Origin: an uncultured Eubacteriales bacterium
GTDB lineage: Bacteria > Bacillota > Clostridia > Christensenellales > Borkfalkiaceae
Direction of reading: 5' to 3'
Assembly (NCBI GenBank): GCA_905209085.1
Contig: CAJLRM010000013.1
Span: 1-49,384, forward strand
DNA length: 49,384 nucleotides
A model generated the notes under the pieces. It saw only the letters and a program-made list of their open reading frames with translations, ran no database searches and had not been told where the DNA came from. Positions 25,337 through 33,832 of this stretch are shown here, piece after piece. Each line of letters opens with the position of its first letter. Positions within the stretch are counted from its first letter, which is position 1. A program made the translations under genes and the position numbers.

Positions 25337-26557
25337 TTAACGCACGGCGGAAGAGTTCAGCGCCGCGGCTACGACCCGCGCGGACGAGTATGCCCATTGC
25401 AGGTTATAGCCTCCGCATTCGCCGTCCACGTCGAGTATTTCGCCCGCGAAATATAGTCCCTTCGCCAGTTTGCTCTGGAAATTTTCGTCCGTTTCCGAGA
25501 GCGGAATCCCGCCCTTCGTCACCTGCGCGTAATCGAAGCCGAGAGAGCCTGTCACGGACAGCGTAAACTCTTTGACGCGGCGGGCGATCTCTGCCGCCGT
25601 ACCCGTTTTACAGCGTTTCATCACTGCCCTGCCTAGTTGATTATTCAAAATCCCGCACAAAAGTTCCCCTGCGGGAACGCCGCTTTGCGCCGACAGTTTT
25701 CGCGACAAAACGGAGCAAAGCCGTTCTTCTTCGACGCCCGGAAGAAACTCCAAGGACAGAGAAACGTCTTCCCCGCCGAGCTTGTCCGTCAAAAAAGCCG
25801 AGAGGCGGAAAATCGCGTCGCCCGATACGCCGTAATCGGTGAAAATGACGTCCCCCCGAGCCTCTGCGAGCGTGCATTTGCCGCAGCGGGCAAAAACGCG
25901 CGCTTCCGCACGGATTCCTTTGAGTCCTTTGATAGGCTCCGTCTGCGTCTTCAATTGAACGAGAGAGGGATAGAGCGCGGTCACCGTATGTCCCATCTGT
26001 TTTGCCAGCGCATAGGCGCCGCCGTCCGTGCCGAAATTCTTTGCCGCCTTCCCTCCCGCGCAGAGCACGACGTTCCGCGCCTGAACGATCTCCGTTTCCG
26101 AGCCCTTTTCCGCGCGGATGACGAATCCGTCCAAGACGCGGGAGAGGGAAACGACTTTCGCGCCCGTTTCTACGGAGATCCTCTTTTCGGCGAGCGCATA
26201 GCGCAAAAGATCGGTGACGGCGGAGGCCTGCCTGCCCGCAGGATAGACCCTGCCGCGCTCGTCGGGAAGAAACAGACCGCCCAGCCCTTCCAAAAAAGTT
26301 AGCATCTCCCCTTCGCCGTACTTCGTCAGCGCACGGGAAATCCGCGGCTTCGTTTCCGCCTCGGAAGAAAAGTAATGTTCCGCGGACATATGCGCGTTGG
26401 TGACGTTCCCCTGACCGTTGCCCGTCGCGGAGAGTTTTCGCCCCAATCGTTCCCCCCGTTCGAGGATGAGAACGTCGTGTTCCGCCGAGAGAGAAGCCGC
26501 GCAAAACATACCCGCCGCGCCGCCGCCTATGATTGCCGTCCCGATTTTTCTCGTCAT
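25337..26557 (-). CDS. HI0933/YhiN-family flavoprotein (BaiN-like)
   Basis: A 406-residue NAD(P)/FAD-dependent oxidoreductase. FAD Rossmann motif AIIGGGAAGMFCA at about 8-20, ILERGERLGRKLSATGNGQGN (the GRKL.xTGNGRCN family signature, Arg-Cys changed to Gln-Gly), a central helical insert, and a C-terminal GLYFAGEILDVDGECGGYNLQWA motif. The family includes enzymes acting on bile-acid intermediates, but most members are uncharacterised, so no substrate is claimed. It lies 67 nt upstream of the COG2509-type flavoprotein on the same strand. Confidence 0.9.
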   Translation of the reverse strand: MTRKIGTAIIGGGAAGMFCAASLSAEHDVLILERGERLGRKLSATGNGQGNVTNAHMSAEHYFSSEAETKPRISRALTKYGEGEMLTFLEGLGGLFLPDERGRVYPAGRQASAVTDLLRYALAEKRISVETGAKVVSLSRVLDGFVIRAEKGSETEIVQARNVVLCAGGKAAKNFGTDGGAYALAKQMGHTVTALYPSLVQLKTQTEPIKGLKGIRAEARVFARCGKCTLAEARGDVIFTDYGVSGDAIFRLSAFLTDKLGGEDVSLSLEFLPGVEEERLCSVLSRKLSAQSGVPAGELLCGILNNQLGRAVMKRCKTGTAAEIARRVKEFTLSVTGSLGFDYAQVTKGGIPLSETDENFQSKLAKGLYFAGEILDVDGECGGYNLQWAYSSARVVAAALNSSAVR

Positions 26558-26632
26558 GGTTTCATTGTACCTCTTTTATCGCATAAAGTCAAATTTATTT
26601 CGAAAACTATTGAATTTTTTTTCGATTAGCTA

Positions 26633-26661
26633 TTGACTTTTACGCTAATTTATATTACAAT
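26633..26661 (+). promoter_or_regulatory. promoter of the DUF1508 protein gene
   Basis: TTGACT (26633-26638), 17 bp, TACAAT (26656-26661). The leader is about 57 nt, with GGGAG before the start at 26725. Confidence 0.75.
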
Positions 26662-26724
26662 ATATACGAATAATATAATAATGTATAGATTTACAAATGA
26701 GTCATCGATTATCGGGAGATTAAC

Positions 26725-28296
26725 ATGTTTGAATATTTGAAAGAAAATCCCGTTTTGGCGGCGATCCTCGCCGTCAGTCTTTTCGTCATCGTCGTCGTTG
26801 TCGTCATTCTCGCCGCCAGAAGCTCCAAAGCAAAAAAACGCGCTTCTTCGGGCGGCGCGGAAGAAAAAGGCGCTTTGACGGAAAATGCGGAAAACGGCGC
26901 GGAAGGGACGCAAAAGGACGGGAACACCTCCCCTGCCGCGGGGAAAACGAACAGCGAAACCGGTTCGCTCCCCGCGGAAAACATCCGCTCCTCCGTTTCG
27001 GAAAAAGACGGGCACGCCGCAGACGCCGCGGCGGCAGAAGCCGAGGACGGGGAGAAAGAGAGGGAGAGCGCCTTGCGGCAGACGACAGCGCAGACGAAGG
27101 CGACAGACGATCTTAAAGAAACGGAAAGCGCGGCGCCCGGGCGCGGACAATGCGAAAACGCGAAAGAAAAAACGGAACAAGGCGAAACGCCCACCGAGGA
27201 TTTAGAAAAAAAGCAGATTGAAAATTTGGCGGAAAAAGACGCGGCCGTGAAAGCCAAGGCGCAGGAAAAGCCCACGCCTGCCCTTTCCGCCGCCGGCGAG
27301 GAAAGTACGGCGGGCGGAAATAAGCCCCGGGGGAAAACGGCGCAGTCCGCTTCACAGAAATCGAAAAAGAAAAAAAATAAAAATAAATCCGAGGAGGGAA
27401 GTATGTATTTAGAAGACCTCAAAAACGCACCGATTGAGGACGAAAACGATTTTTACGACGAGGAAGACGAAGCCGACAGAATTGCCAAGTACAGCGGAAA
27501 ATGGATCATTTGTCGGGTGGTGACGGCAAATTCCAGATCCGCCGACGTCATGAACGCGGAGGAAAACGAAGAAGAGATGTTCTTTTTCGAACTGCGCGCC
27601 TCTAACGGCGAAAAGCTGTTGACGAGCGAGGAGTACACCACCTACAACGGCGCCTTAAACGGCATCGAAACGCACAAGGCGAATATTGCGCGGGGCAATT
27701 TCAAAATTACCCTCTCCAAAAAGGGGGACTATATCTTTAAATTGCTGAGCGGCAAAAATATGCTCCTGTGCATGGGCGAACACTATACCACAAAAGCGCG
27801 CTGCGAAAGCGCCATCGAATCGACGAAGCGATTTGCAAAGACGGCGATCGTCGACGAAAACGTGCAGGACATCGTCATTACGCCCCCGCCCGAAGAGGAC
27901 GAAGCGGAAACGACCGATTTTCCCGACAACGGCTACAACGGGAAATGGATCATCCGCGCGCACACGGCGGAGGACGGAGAACAGGTATTCTATTTCGAGC
28001 TGTTTGCCTCCAATGGCGAAAAGCTGCTTTCCAGCGAGGAATACACCACCTACATCGGCGCGATCAACGGCATCGGGACGCATAAGACGAATATCGAGCG
28101 CGGCAATTTCCGCATTTCTCTCACAAAACGGGGAGATTATATTTACAAGCTTTTGAACGGAAACGGTCAGCTTCTCTGCCTCGGCGAGCATTACAAGACG
28201 AAACGGCGCTGCGAAAACGCCGTCGAATCCGTAAAGAGATTCGCGCGCAACGCCCCTATCCTTTCCGATCCCGAAACGGTGACGAAAAACGCCTAA
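26725..28296 (+). CDS. membrane-anchored protein with two DUF1508 (YegP) domains
   Basis: A 523-residue protein. One transmembrane helix (about 10-30) is followed by a ~190-residue low-complexity linker rich in Glu, Ala, Lys and Ser, then a Lys/Asn-rich basic patch (about 212-222). Two related domains follow, about 253-375 and 402-515. Each has GKWII, FYFELFASNGEKLL, SEEYTTY.GA.NGI.THK, GNF.I...K.GDYI.KLL and C..A.ES.KRFA, the YegP/DUF1508 pattern. The family is a small beta-sheet dimer of unknown function; anchoring two copies to the membrane is unusual. The start has GGGAG seven bases upstream. Confidence 0.85.
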   Translation: MFEYLKENPVLAAILAVSLFVIVVVVVILAARSSKAKKRASSGGAEEKGALTENAENGAEGTQKDGNTSPAAGKTNSETGSLPAENIRSSVSEKDGHAADAAAAEAEDGEKERESALRQTTAQTKATDDLKETESAAPGRGQCENAKEKTEQGETPTEDLEKKQIENLAEKDAAVKAKAQEKPTPALSAAGEESTAGGNKPRGKTAQSASQKSKKKKNKNKSEEGSMYLEDLKNAPIEDENDFYDEEDEADRIAKYSGKWIICRVVTANSRSADVMNAEENEEEMFFFELRASNGEKLLTSEEYTTYNGALNGIETHKANIARGNFKITLSKKGDYIFKLLSGKNMLLCMGEHYTTKARCESAIESTKRFAKTAIVDENVQDIVITPPPEEDEAETTDFPDNGYNGKWIIRAHTAEDGEQVFYFELFASNGEKLLSSEEYTTYIGAINGIGTHKTNIERGNFRISLTKRGDYIYKLLNGNGQLLCLGEHYKTKRRCENAVESVKRFARNAPILSDPETVTKNA

Positions 28297-28467
28297 GGAG
28301 AAAGACGGCATTTTTCTTTCGCCCTTTCGGAAAACGGCCGCGCGTTTTTGACGGGCAGGATTTGCTTTTCAAAAGGGAATTTCTTAAAGCGGTCAATCGT
28401 TCGTTTTCGGCAAGGAGCGCATTCGTTTCTCTTTCCTCCTTATGCTTAGTACAAAAAAATGACAAAC

Positions 28468-28511
28468 AAAAGGACTTTTCCTCCGTTTTTCCGGGGGCAA
28501 AGTCCTTTTTC
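28468..28511. terminator. bidirectional terminator between convergent genes
   Basis: An 11-bp stem (28468-28478 with 28499-28509) closes on a 20-nt loop, with T runs on both sides. It can serve the DUF1508 gene on plus and possibly the MATE gene on minus. Confidence 0.7.
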
Positions 28512-28944
28512 CGTTCCGTGTAAAAAAGGGCGGCGAAACGCCCGTGTATCAATCAAAAAGTAGCGCGCGGAGCGATAAAAAAGCGTATCTACCTATCTGT
28601 CGAAGAGCAACTTACATATCCCCAATTTTATCGCTGTTTTCGTCCGCATTTTTTATGATATTATTCGTTACTTGTCGGTCTGATAAACCTTATCCGATAA
28701 AAATTTTTTTCTTTCGAATGTCGGCTCCTCAGAGAAAGGAAAGCGCAACGGACGTAAATTTTTACGGATGCGCAGGGAAGCAGCGGCAACGGAATCTCGC
28801 GGTCCGCTTTTCGGAACGTTTTTCCTGCGCGCCCCCTCAAAAGACTACGCAACGCCGCGCGCTTCGAGTGCATCGCTATGTTCAAAGGCTTTATAGGGCG
28901 CCTCTTTATTTTACCTTTTAATCGCAAAAGAGCGAAACTCTAAA
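28512..28944. other. gene-free stretch
   Basis: About 430 nt between the terminator and the MATE stop codon. Short frames lack ribosome sites. I see no RNA gene. Confidence 0.4.
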
Positions 28945-30402
28945 TCACTCCGCGCCGCCCGTTTTTTCCGTTTCCGATGCGGCTTCCGCCGCCGCAACCT
29001 CCGCCTGCATACGGCGCAGTCTTTTGAGAAAGGCGATCGTGAACGGCACGGCGAACACGAACGCGAGAAAATCGGATACCGACTGCGCGCTCTGTACGCC
29101 GAGCAGCCCCATCATCCAAGGCAACAGGACTATCGCGGGGACATAGAAAAGTCCTTGCCTCGAACAGGATAGGAGCGCGGCGAGCGCTTTATTCCCCACG
29201 ACCTGATAGGTTAGCCCCGCCATAAAATTGAGCGGCAGCAACGGCATACAGATACATTGCAGGCGAAGCGCCAGCGTGCCGACCGCTATCGAGTCGGGAG
29301 ATTCGAGAAACTCCCGCATGACAAAGGGAGAGATGACGGCGCAGACGGCGGCAAAAATGCTCATCAGAAGGGTGGAAAACGCGAGGGTGAACAGGTAGGC
29401 GCTGCGCACGCGGTCAAATCTTCCGGCGCTGTAATTATAGCCAAGAACGGGCTGATACCCCTGTCCCACGCCGAGCGCGATGGAAAAGGCGAACATGAAC
29501 ACCTTTTGCACCACGCCCATCGCCGCGAGCACGCCGTCGCCGTACGATTTCACCGCCCAATTCAGGAGCACCGTGCACAGGCTGGCGAGGATCTGGCGGC
29601 AAAAGGAGGGAAAACCCGTTCCGATAATTTCCGCATAGACCTTGGGATTGCGGGAAATGCTTTTAAAGCGAAGGCGGGTGATGCTTCGTCCCGATAAAAA
29701 CATGAACAGCAAAATCAAAAAGCTGATGATCTGACTGATGAACGTGGCGACCGCGGCGCCGACAATTCCCATGTCAAAGGCGAAAATCAGGAGCGGATCG
29801 AGCGCGACGTTGATGACGGCGCCCGTCACAAGTCCTATCATCGAAAGCAGCGCCTTGCCCTGCGAACGCAGCAGATTGTTCATGACGAAAGACATACACA
29901 TGAACGGCGCCGCCAGCAGGATAAAGCGGGAATACAGCTTGGCATTGGCGAGAACGGCGTCCGACGACGAGCCGAGCAGCCACATCAGAGGGGTCAAAAA
30001 CAGTAAGCCGAAACATAGGATCAAAACGCCTACCACGCCCGCGGCAAAGAATGCCGAAGAGGAAACCTCGTCCGCTTCTTTTTGGGCGCGTTTGCCCAGC
30101 AGCCGCGAAATGATGCTGCCGCCGCCCATGCCGAAAGTAAAGCCGATCGCCTGGATGATCGCCATCAGGGACAAAACCACATTGACGGCGCCGGTCGCCG
30201 ATTCCCCCAGCCCCGATACGAAATAGGTATCCGCCAGATTATAGAGGGAGGAAACCATCATGTTGAGCATGGTGGGAATCCCCAGCATGACCACCAGTTT
30301 CGGAATGGGCGTCTTGGTCATTTTGGCAAATTGCCGCCGCTCCCGTTCGGTTTCCCCTACGACCGCTTCCGTCGTATTTTCAGAGTGTTCCATAGTATCC
30401 AT
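28945..30402 (-). CDS. MATE-family multidrug/metabolite exporter
   Basis: A 485-residue inner-membrane transporter with twelve predicted helices in two MatE repeats. Seen: PIPKLVVMLGIPTMLNMMVSSLYNLADTYFV at the first helix pair, GGGSIISRLLGK in the first loop, and the second repeat beginning near residue 245. MATE proteins exchange cationic or organic substrates for Na+ or H+; the substrate is not predictable here. The ribosome site is weak and the start may be ATG at 30402 or three codons later. It is monocistronic. Confidence 0.92.
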   Translation of the reverse strand: MDTMEHSENTTEAVVGETERERRQFAKMTKTPIPKLVVMLGIPTMLNMMVSSLYNLADTYFVSGLGESATGAVNVVLSLMAIIQAIGFTFGMGGGSIISRLLGKRAQKEADEVSSSAFFAAGVVGVLILCFGLLFLTPLMWLLGSSSDAVLANAKLYSRFILLAAPFMCMSFVMNNLLRSQGKALLSMIGLVTGAVINVALDPLLIFAFDMGIVGAAVATFISQIISFLILLFMFLSGRSITRLRFKSISRNPKVYAEIIGTGFPSFCRQILASLCTVLLNWAVKSYGDGVLAAMGVVQKVFMFAFSIALGVGQGYQPVLGYNYSAGRFDRVRSAYLFTLAFSTLLMSIFAAVCAVISPFVMREFLESPDSIAVGTLALRLQCICMPLLPLNFMAGLTYQVVGNKALAALLSCSRQGLFYVPAIVLLPWMMGLLGVQSAQSVSDFLAFVFAVPFTIAFLKRLRRMQAEVAAAEAASETEKTGGAE

Positions 30403-30515
30403 TATACAATTTTTCTTTTAAAAACGCAACTTTACAAAGAACGTCCGCACAAAATTCCCGACGTTTTCCTCGCGAAAAAGGAATAATTTTCCTTATCCGT
30501 GCGCAAACTGTCGGT

Positions 30516-31088
30516 ATGAAAAGTTTACACCGTATTTTGTCCGCCCTGTGCGCGACGACTCTTTGCCTGTTTTTACCGATGACGACAGCCTGCTCCATGT
30601 TCGGAGAAAAGGACTCCTCCTCCGATTCCTCGTCGAATACTTCGACTTCGTCCGACTCTTCCAGCTCGGCGGATTCCTCGATAGAGGCAAGACACGGCCA
30701 TCCCGGCGATTTTTCCGACTACTTCCCCGATTCGATGCCCGACGCGGTCCCCTATCCCATTTTTCCCGATCAAGAAAGAGAGCGGGAAGGCATGGATCAT
30801 GCGGAAATGCCCGCGCCGCCGACGGTCCGCCCCCCGCGCCCCGTCAGACCGGCACATCCCGGATCGCCTAACGGCACCGACAAGATGCCCGCTCCCAGAC
30901 GTCCGCACAAAGACGGGCATCCCGACTCCTATCAGAAGGATTCGGGCGCAGGCGACAAGGGGAGCTGTTCCTCCGACTGTTCAAAAGACGGGAAGTGTTC
31001 CGGCTCCGACTGCTCCGATTCCTCGAAAATGGTACACCCCAGACACGGCGTTCGTCCCCGCAAAAACAATCGGCAAAGCTCGAATTGA
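30516..31088 (+). CDS. putative low-complexity lipoprotein
   Basis: A 190-residue exported protein that I do not recognise. The first ~26 residues form a signal peptide with a hydrophobic core (ILSALCATTLCLFLP) and a possible lipobox ending at Cys26 (MTTAC). The mature region is low-complexity: a Ser/Asp block, a Pro/Arg/Met block (APPTVRPPRPVRPAHPG), a Cys/Ser/Lys/Asp block with four Cys, and a basic end. No catalytic domain is visible. The ribosome site is weak (CGG only). A terminator follows 35 nt after the stop, supporting a real transcription unit. Confidence 0.65.
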   Translation: MKSLHRILSALCATTLCLFLPMTTACSMFGEKDSSSDSSSNTSTSSDSSSSADSSIEARHGHPGDFSDYFPDSMPDAVPYPIFPDQEREREGMDHAEMPAPPTVRPPRPVRPAHPGSPNGTDKMPAPRRPHKDGHPDSYQKDSGAGDKGSCSSDCSKDGKCSGSDCSDSSKMVHPRHGVRPRKNNRQSSN

Positions 31089-31122
31089 AAAGCGGCGTTT
31101 GCCAAAAGCGCCGACGTTCAGA

Positions 31123-31151
31123 CCCGTTCCCGAAAGGGACGGGCTTTTTTT
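31123..31151 (+). terminator. intrinsic terminator of the lipoprotein gene
   Basis: A GC-rich stem (31123-31131 with 31136-31143, one bulged T) has a GAAA tetraloop and seven T. It overlaps the stop codon of the convergent macrodomain gene. Confidence 0.85.
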
Positions 31152-32013
31152 ATTCGAGCCGCAGGATCTCCGTATAAATCTGTTCGTCCTGAGGCGTGAA
31201 TACGTCGAAGACGACCTTCATGGGATATTCCGCATTTTTTATAAGCCATTGTTTGACGCTGCCGACCGCGATTTCCGCGGCTTCGTCGGCGGGGAAATTA
31301 AACACGCCCGTGGAAATACAGCAAAAAGCCGTGCTGTGCAGTCCCCGTTCTTTGGCGAGCGAAAGGCAGGATTGATAAGAGGACTTCAAAAGCGCCCGCT
31401 CCTCCTCCCCGACGCGCAGCGCCACACGGGGACCGACGGTATGTAAAATATATCGGCACGGAAGATTATACGCCGAGGTGATCTTGGCGTTGCCCGCTTC
31501 TTCAACGCAGCCCTGGGTGCGGATAATCGCCGCGCAGTCGTTGCGCAGCTGAATCCCCGCGCGGGAATGAACGATATTGTCGATACAATTATGCAGGGGG
31601 ATATAACATCCCGTCAGATTGACGGCTGCGGAATTGACGACGGCGTCCGCGTTCAGCGTCGTGATGTCCCCCGCGTATACCGCCATATTCTCTTTATAGG
31701 AAAGCCCCTGCACATCCACGACGCCTCGGCGGAGGGTTTCCGTCCAGAAAAGTTTGTCCTGCGCGGCTATAAACTCGTCGGGGACGGGCGCGGGCAGGCG
31801 CCTGTTCATATACTCCCGAATGATCTTGCGTTTTTCGGGATAGGGCATATTGAACGCCGCCACCATGCCCCGTTCTCCGAACAGAAAATCGAGCAGTTTA
31901 TCGCAGAGCGTACCGCACTCCTCCGCGTCCGCCGTTTCCCCGTGAGGATAAGGCCGAAGGGAAATTGCGGATTCGTATTCTTCCGCCCTTAACATTTTAT
32001 GAAGCGCATTCAT
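31150..32013 (-). CDS. zinc-type macrodomain ADP-ribosyl hydrolase
   Basis: A 287-residue enzyme expected to remove ADP-ribose from modified proteins. An N-terminal helical extension (about 1-110) precedes the macrodomain (about 115-285). Seen: YAGDITTLNADAVVNSAA (ribose and adenine contacts), TGCYIPLHNCIDNIVH, whose Cys-His-Cys set is the zinc site of this subclass, AGNAKITSAYNLPCRYILHTVGP, and ISTGVFNFP near the end. In Staphylococcus and Streptococcus homologues lie next to SirTM sirtuins and lipoate carriers; none is present here. Start 32013 has AGGAAAG upstream and replaces a TTG-started longer frame. Confidence 0.9.
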   Translation of the reverse strand: MNALHKMLRAEEYESAISLRPYPHGETADAEECGTLCDKLLDFLFGERGMVAAFNMPYPEKRKIIREYMNRRLPAPVPDEFIAAQDKLFWTETLRRGVVDVQGLSYKENMAVYAGDITTLNADAVVNSAAVNLTGCYIPLHNCIDNIVHSRAGIQLRNDCAAIIRTQGCVEEAGNAKITSAYNLPCRYILHTVGPRVALRVGEEERALLKSSYQSCLSLAKERGLHSTAFCCISTGVFNFPADEAAEIAVGSVKQWLIKNAEYPMKVVFDVFTPQDEQIYTEILRLE

Positions 32014-32075
32014 GATCTCTTTCCTTTTTTCCCGCAAAAAGACAAACCTGGGACTTTTGCGGGTCTGTTTTTCAT

Positions 32076-32104
32076 TTGATTTTTCCGTTTTTATATGCTA
32101 TAAT
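32076..32104 (+). promoter_or_regulatory. promoter giving a leaderless transcript
   Basis: TTGATT (32076-32081), 17 bp, TATAAT (32099-32104). The next gene's ATG starts at 32111, the seventh base after the -10, which is the normal transcription start. No Shine-Dalgarno precedes the ATG. Confidence 0.75.
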
Positions 32105-32110
32105 AAAAGC

Positions 32111-32611
32111 ATGAAAAAGAAAACTGCTCCCGTACAAAAAAAATGCTTCCGTTTTCAATTTACGCCCGTCGTCCTTTTGATGAGCGCGGCGGCGCTTTTG
32201 GTATGCGCGCTCGGCATTGCGCTTTCCGTCTATAATATTTTTAAAAGCGGACTGCACTCCTTCACCGATTTTCTCAAATATCCTTTTCTCATCCTCATCA
32301 GCATTGCGCTTGCCGTCATCGTCGTCGCCCTCCTGATCAAATCTCAGTATATCGTCGACGACAAGAATTTTACCACTCAATTCGGGCTGATCAAGAGCAA
32401 GTGCGCCTTGAAGGACATCACTTCCGTCGTGCTGGACAGGGACACCAATAAGCTGACCGTCTACATGGGGGAAGCCTATTCCGTGCTCTCCGTACAGCCC
32501 TCCTGGAACGAGGATTTCGTGCGGGCGCTTTTGAAGGGCAATCCCTCCATCGATTACAGTTATACCATCAGGGAAAACAAACCCGACGAGGACGACAAAA
32601 AGAAAAAATAA
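32111..32611 (+). CDS. small membrane protein with PH-like domain
   Basis: A 166-residue protein with two hydrophobic helices (about 20-42 and 55-78) followed by a ~75-residue domain. The domain contains YIVDDKNFTTQFGLIKSKCALKDITSVVLD and NKLTVYMG, resembling bacterial PH-type domains (the DUF1200/bPH_4 group), and ends in an acidic-basic tail (PDEDDKKKK). The function of such proteins is unknown. Start 32111 (MKKKTAP) is set by the promoter, whose predicted start point is the A of ATG; frames extending upstream run through the promoter. Confidence 0.75.
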   Translation: MKKKTAPVQKKCFRFQFTPVVLLMSAAALLVCALGIALSVYNIFKSGLHSFTDFLKYPFLILISIALAVIVVALLIKSQYIVDDKNFTTQFGLIKSKCALKDITSVVLDRDTNKLTVYMGEAYSVLSVQPSWNEDFVRALLKGNPSIDYSYTIRENKPDEDDKKKK

Positions 32612-32641
32612 CCTTGCCGCCTCCCGAATTCGATAAATTTC

Positions 32642-32678
32642 AGCTTCGCTTTTCCGATTGGAAAGCGGGGCTTTTTTT
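32642..32678 (+). terminator. intrinsic terminator of the PH-like gene
   Basis: A stem from 32642-32655 with 32660-32672 (GATT loop, minor bulge), followed by seven T. It starts 31 nt after the stop codon. Confidence 0.85.
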
Positions 32679-32819
32679 CATCCCCTGCCCGATTAAAACC
32701 GACGTTTTTAAGAGGAGCGGCACAGCCGCCCTTTGGCGTTTTCCGCTTCGGGCGTAAAGGGAAAAGCGCGAAAACGAGAGGCAAAAACGTGTTTCTCAAA
32801 GTACAAAATTTTCAGACGC

Positions 32820-32854
32820 CGCCTTTTGAAAAGCTCTTTTCAAGGCGTTTTTTT
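32820..32854. terminator. terminator hairpin before the ATP-grasp stop
   Basis: CGCCTTTTGAAAAG pairs with CTTTTCAAGGCG (two-base bulge) and is followed by seven T on plus. It lies 25 nt downstream of the minus-strand ATP-grasp gene and probably acts in both directions. Confidence 0.55.
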
Positions 32855-32878
32855 CATCCGTTCGTCCCGTCCTGTCTT

Positions 32879-33769
32879 TCAGGCTTTTCCCATGCGGCGC
32901 ATGGTGTCCGCGATATATTCCGCGTAAAGTTTTGCGACGTCGATGCCCGCGGCGGCTTCCAGCCCCTCGAAAAAGGCGTTGGAATTCACCTCGCAAAGGA
33001 CGGGTCCCCGCTCGCTTTCCAGAAGGTCCACGCCGCAGTAATCGAGTCCGAGGACGCTTGCCGCCCTTTCCGCGGCAAGGCGGAAGTCCTCTTTGAGCGC
33101 GACCGCCCCGCCCTTGCCTCCGAGTTCGATATTCGAGCGAAATTCGCCCGCCTTTGCCCGACGCTCCATGGCGCCCACCGCTTTGCCGCCGATGACCAAG
33201 ACGCGGATATCCCGCCCCGCCGACTCCGCGATATAACGTTGATAAAAGTGCGGACAATAGAGAAATTCCTGCGCCGTTTCTTTCAACGCTTCCCTGTCGT
33301 ACACAAGGCGAACGTCTTTTCCGAAAGAGCCGAAGCTCTTTTTCACGACGAGGGGAAAAGAGAGCCGCTCCGCAACGGACGCCAAAAATCTCTCGTTCGC
33401 TTGTACGCCGGGCGTGTAACAGAGCGGCGCCGCTATCGTTTCGGGAACGCAAAGCCCCGATTCGGAAAGCGCGAGATAGGTGAGCATCTTATCGTCGCAG
33501 CGCTCCACCGCCTCCGCGCGGTTAAACAGCCGCAAGCCCGTCTTTTCCAGCATTCTGCCGAGATATTTGTCCTTATCGAGGTATACGGCGAAATCGCAGT
33601 CCCGCGCCCCCCGTATCCGTCCGTCCGCCCCCACAAAAAGCGAAAGGCTGCCGTTTAAGACGACCTCCGCTTCCGCGCCCGCCGCCTTTAAAGCCCGGGC
33701 GATCCGCTCGCTCTGGCGATAAAATTTTTCGCCGTTGGGATAGGCGTTCATGATAACGATGCCTTTCAT
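32879..33769 (-). CDS. RimK-like ATP-grasp ligase
   Basis: A 296-residue ATP-grasp enzyme that should join a carboxylate to an amine with ATP. Seen: an N-terminal alpha/beta domain (1-95), the central grasp with PLVVKKSFGSFGKDV (nucleotide-binding loop), IAESAGRDIRVLVIGGKAVGAMERRA, and the Mg-binding end DLLESERGPVLCEVNSNAFFEGLE. This matches the RimK/LysX group; the substrate could be a protein tail, cofactor or peptide. Start 33769 follows GGGGAGG directly; the frame to 33793 begins at TTG. A terminator separates it from hom upstream. Confidence 0.85.
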   Translation of the reverse strand: MKGIVIMNAYPNGEKFYRQSERIARALKAAGAEAEVVLNGSLSLFVGADGRIRGARDCDFAVYLDKDKYLGRMLEKTGLRLFNRAEAVERCDDKMLTYLALSESGLCVPETIAAPLCYTPGVQANERFLASVAERLSFPLVVKKSFGSFGKDVRLVYDREALKETAQEFLYCPHFYQRYIAESAGRDIRVLVIGGKAVGAMERRAKAGEFRSNIELGGKGGAVALKEDFRLAAERAASVLGLDYCGVDLLESERGPVLCEVNSNAFFEGLEAAAGIDVAKLYAEYIADTMRRMGKA

Positions 33770-33791
33770 ATTCCTCCCCGTCCGAACGTTC

Positions 33792-33819
33792 AAAAAGCGA
33801 GGGCTCCCCCTCGCTTTTT
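33792..33819 (-). terminator. intrinsic terminator of hom
   Basis: A 12-bp perfect stem (33792-33803 with 33808-33819, 4-nt loop) whose minus-strand 3' arm ends in five T. It lies 14 nt after the hom stop codon. Confidence 0.85.
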
Positions 33820-33832
33820 AAAGCGCTCCGAT

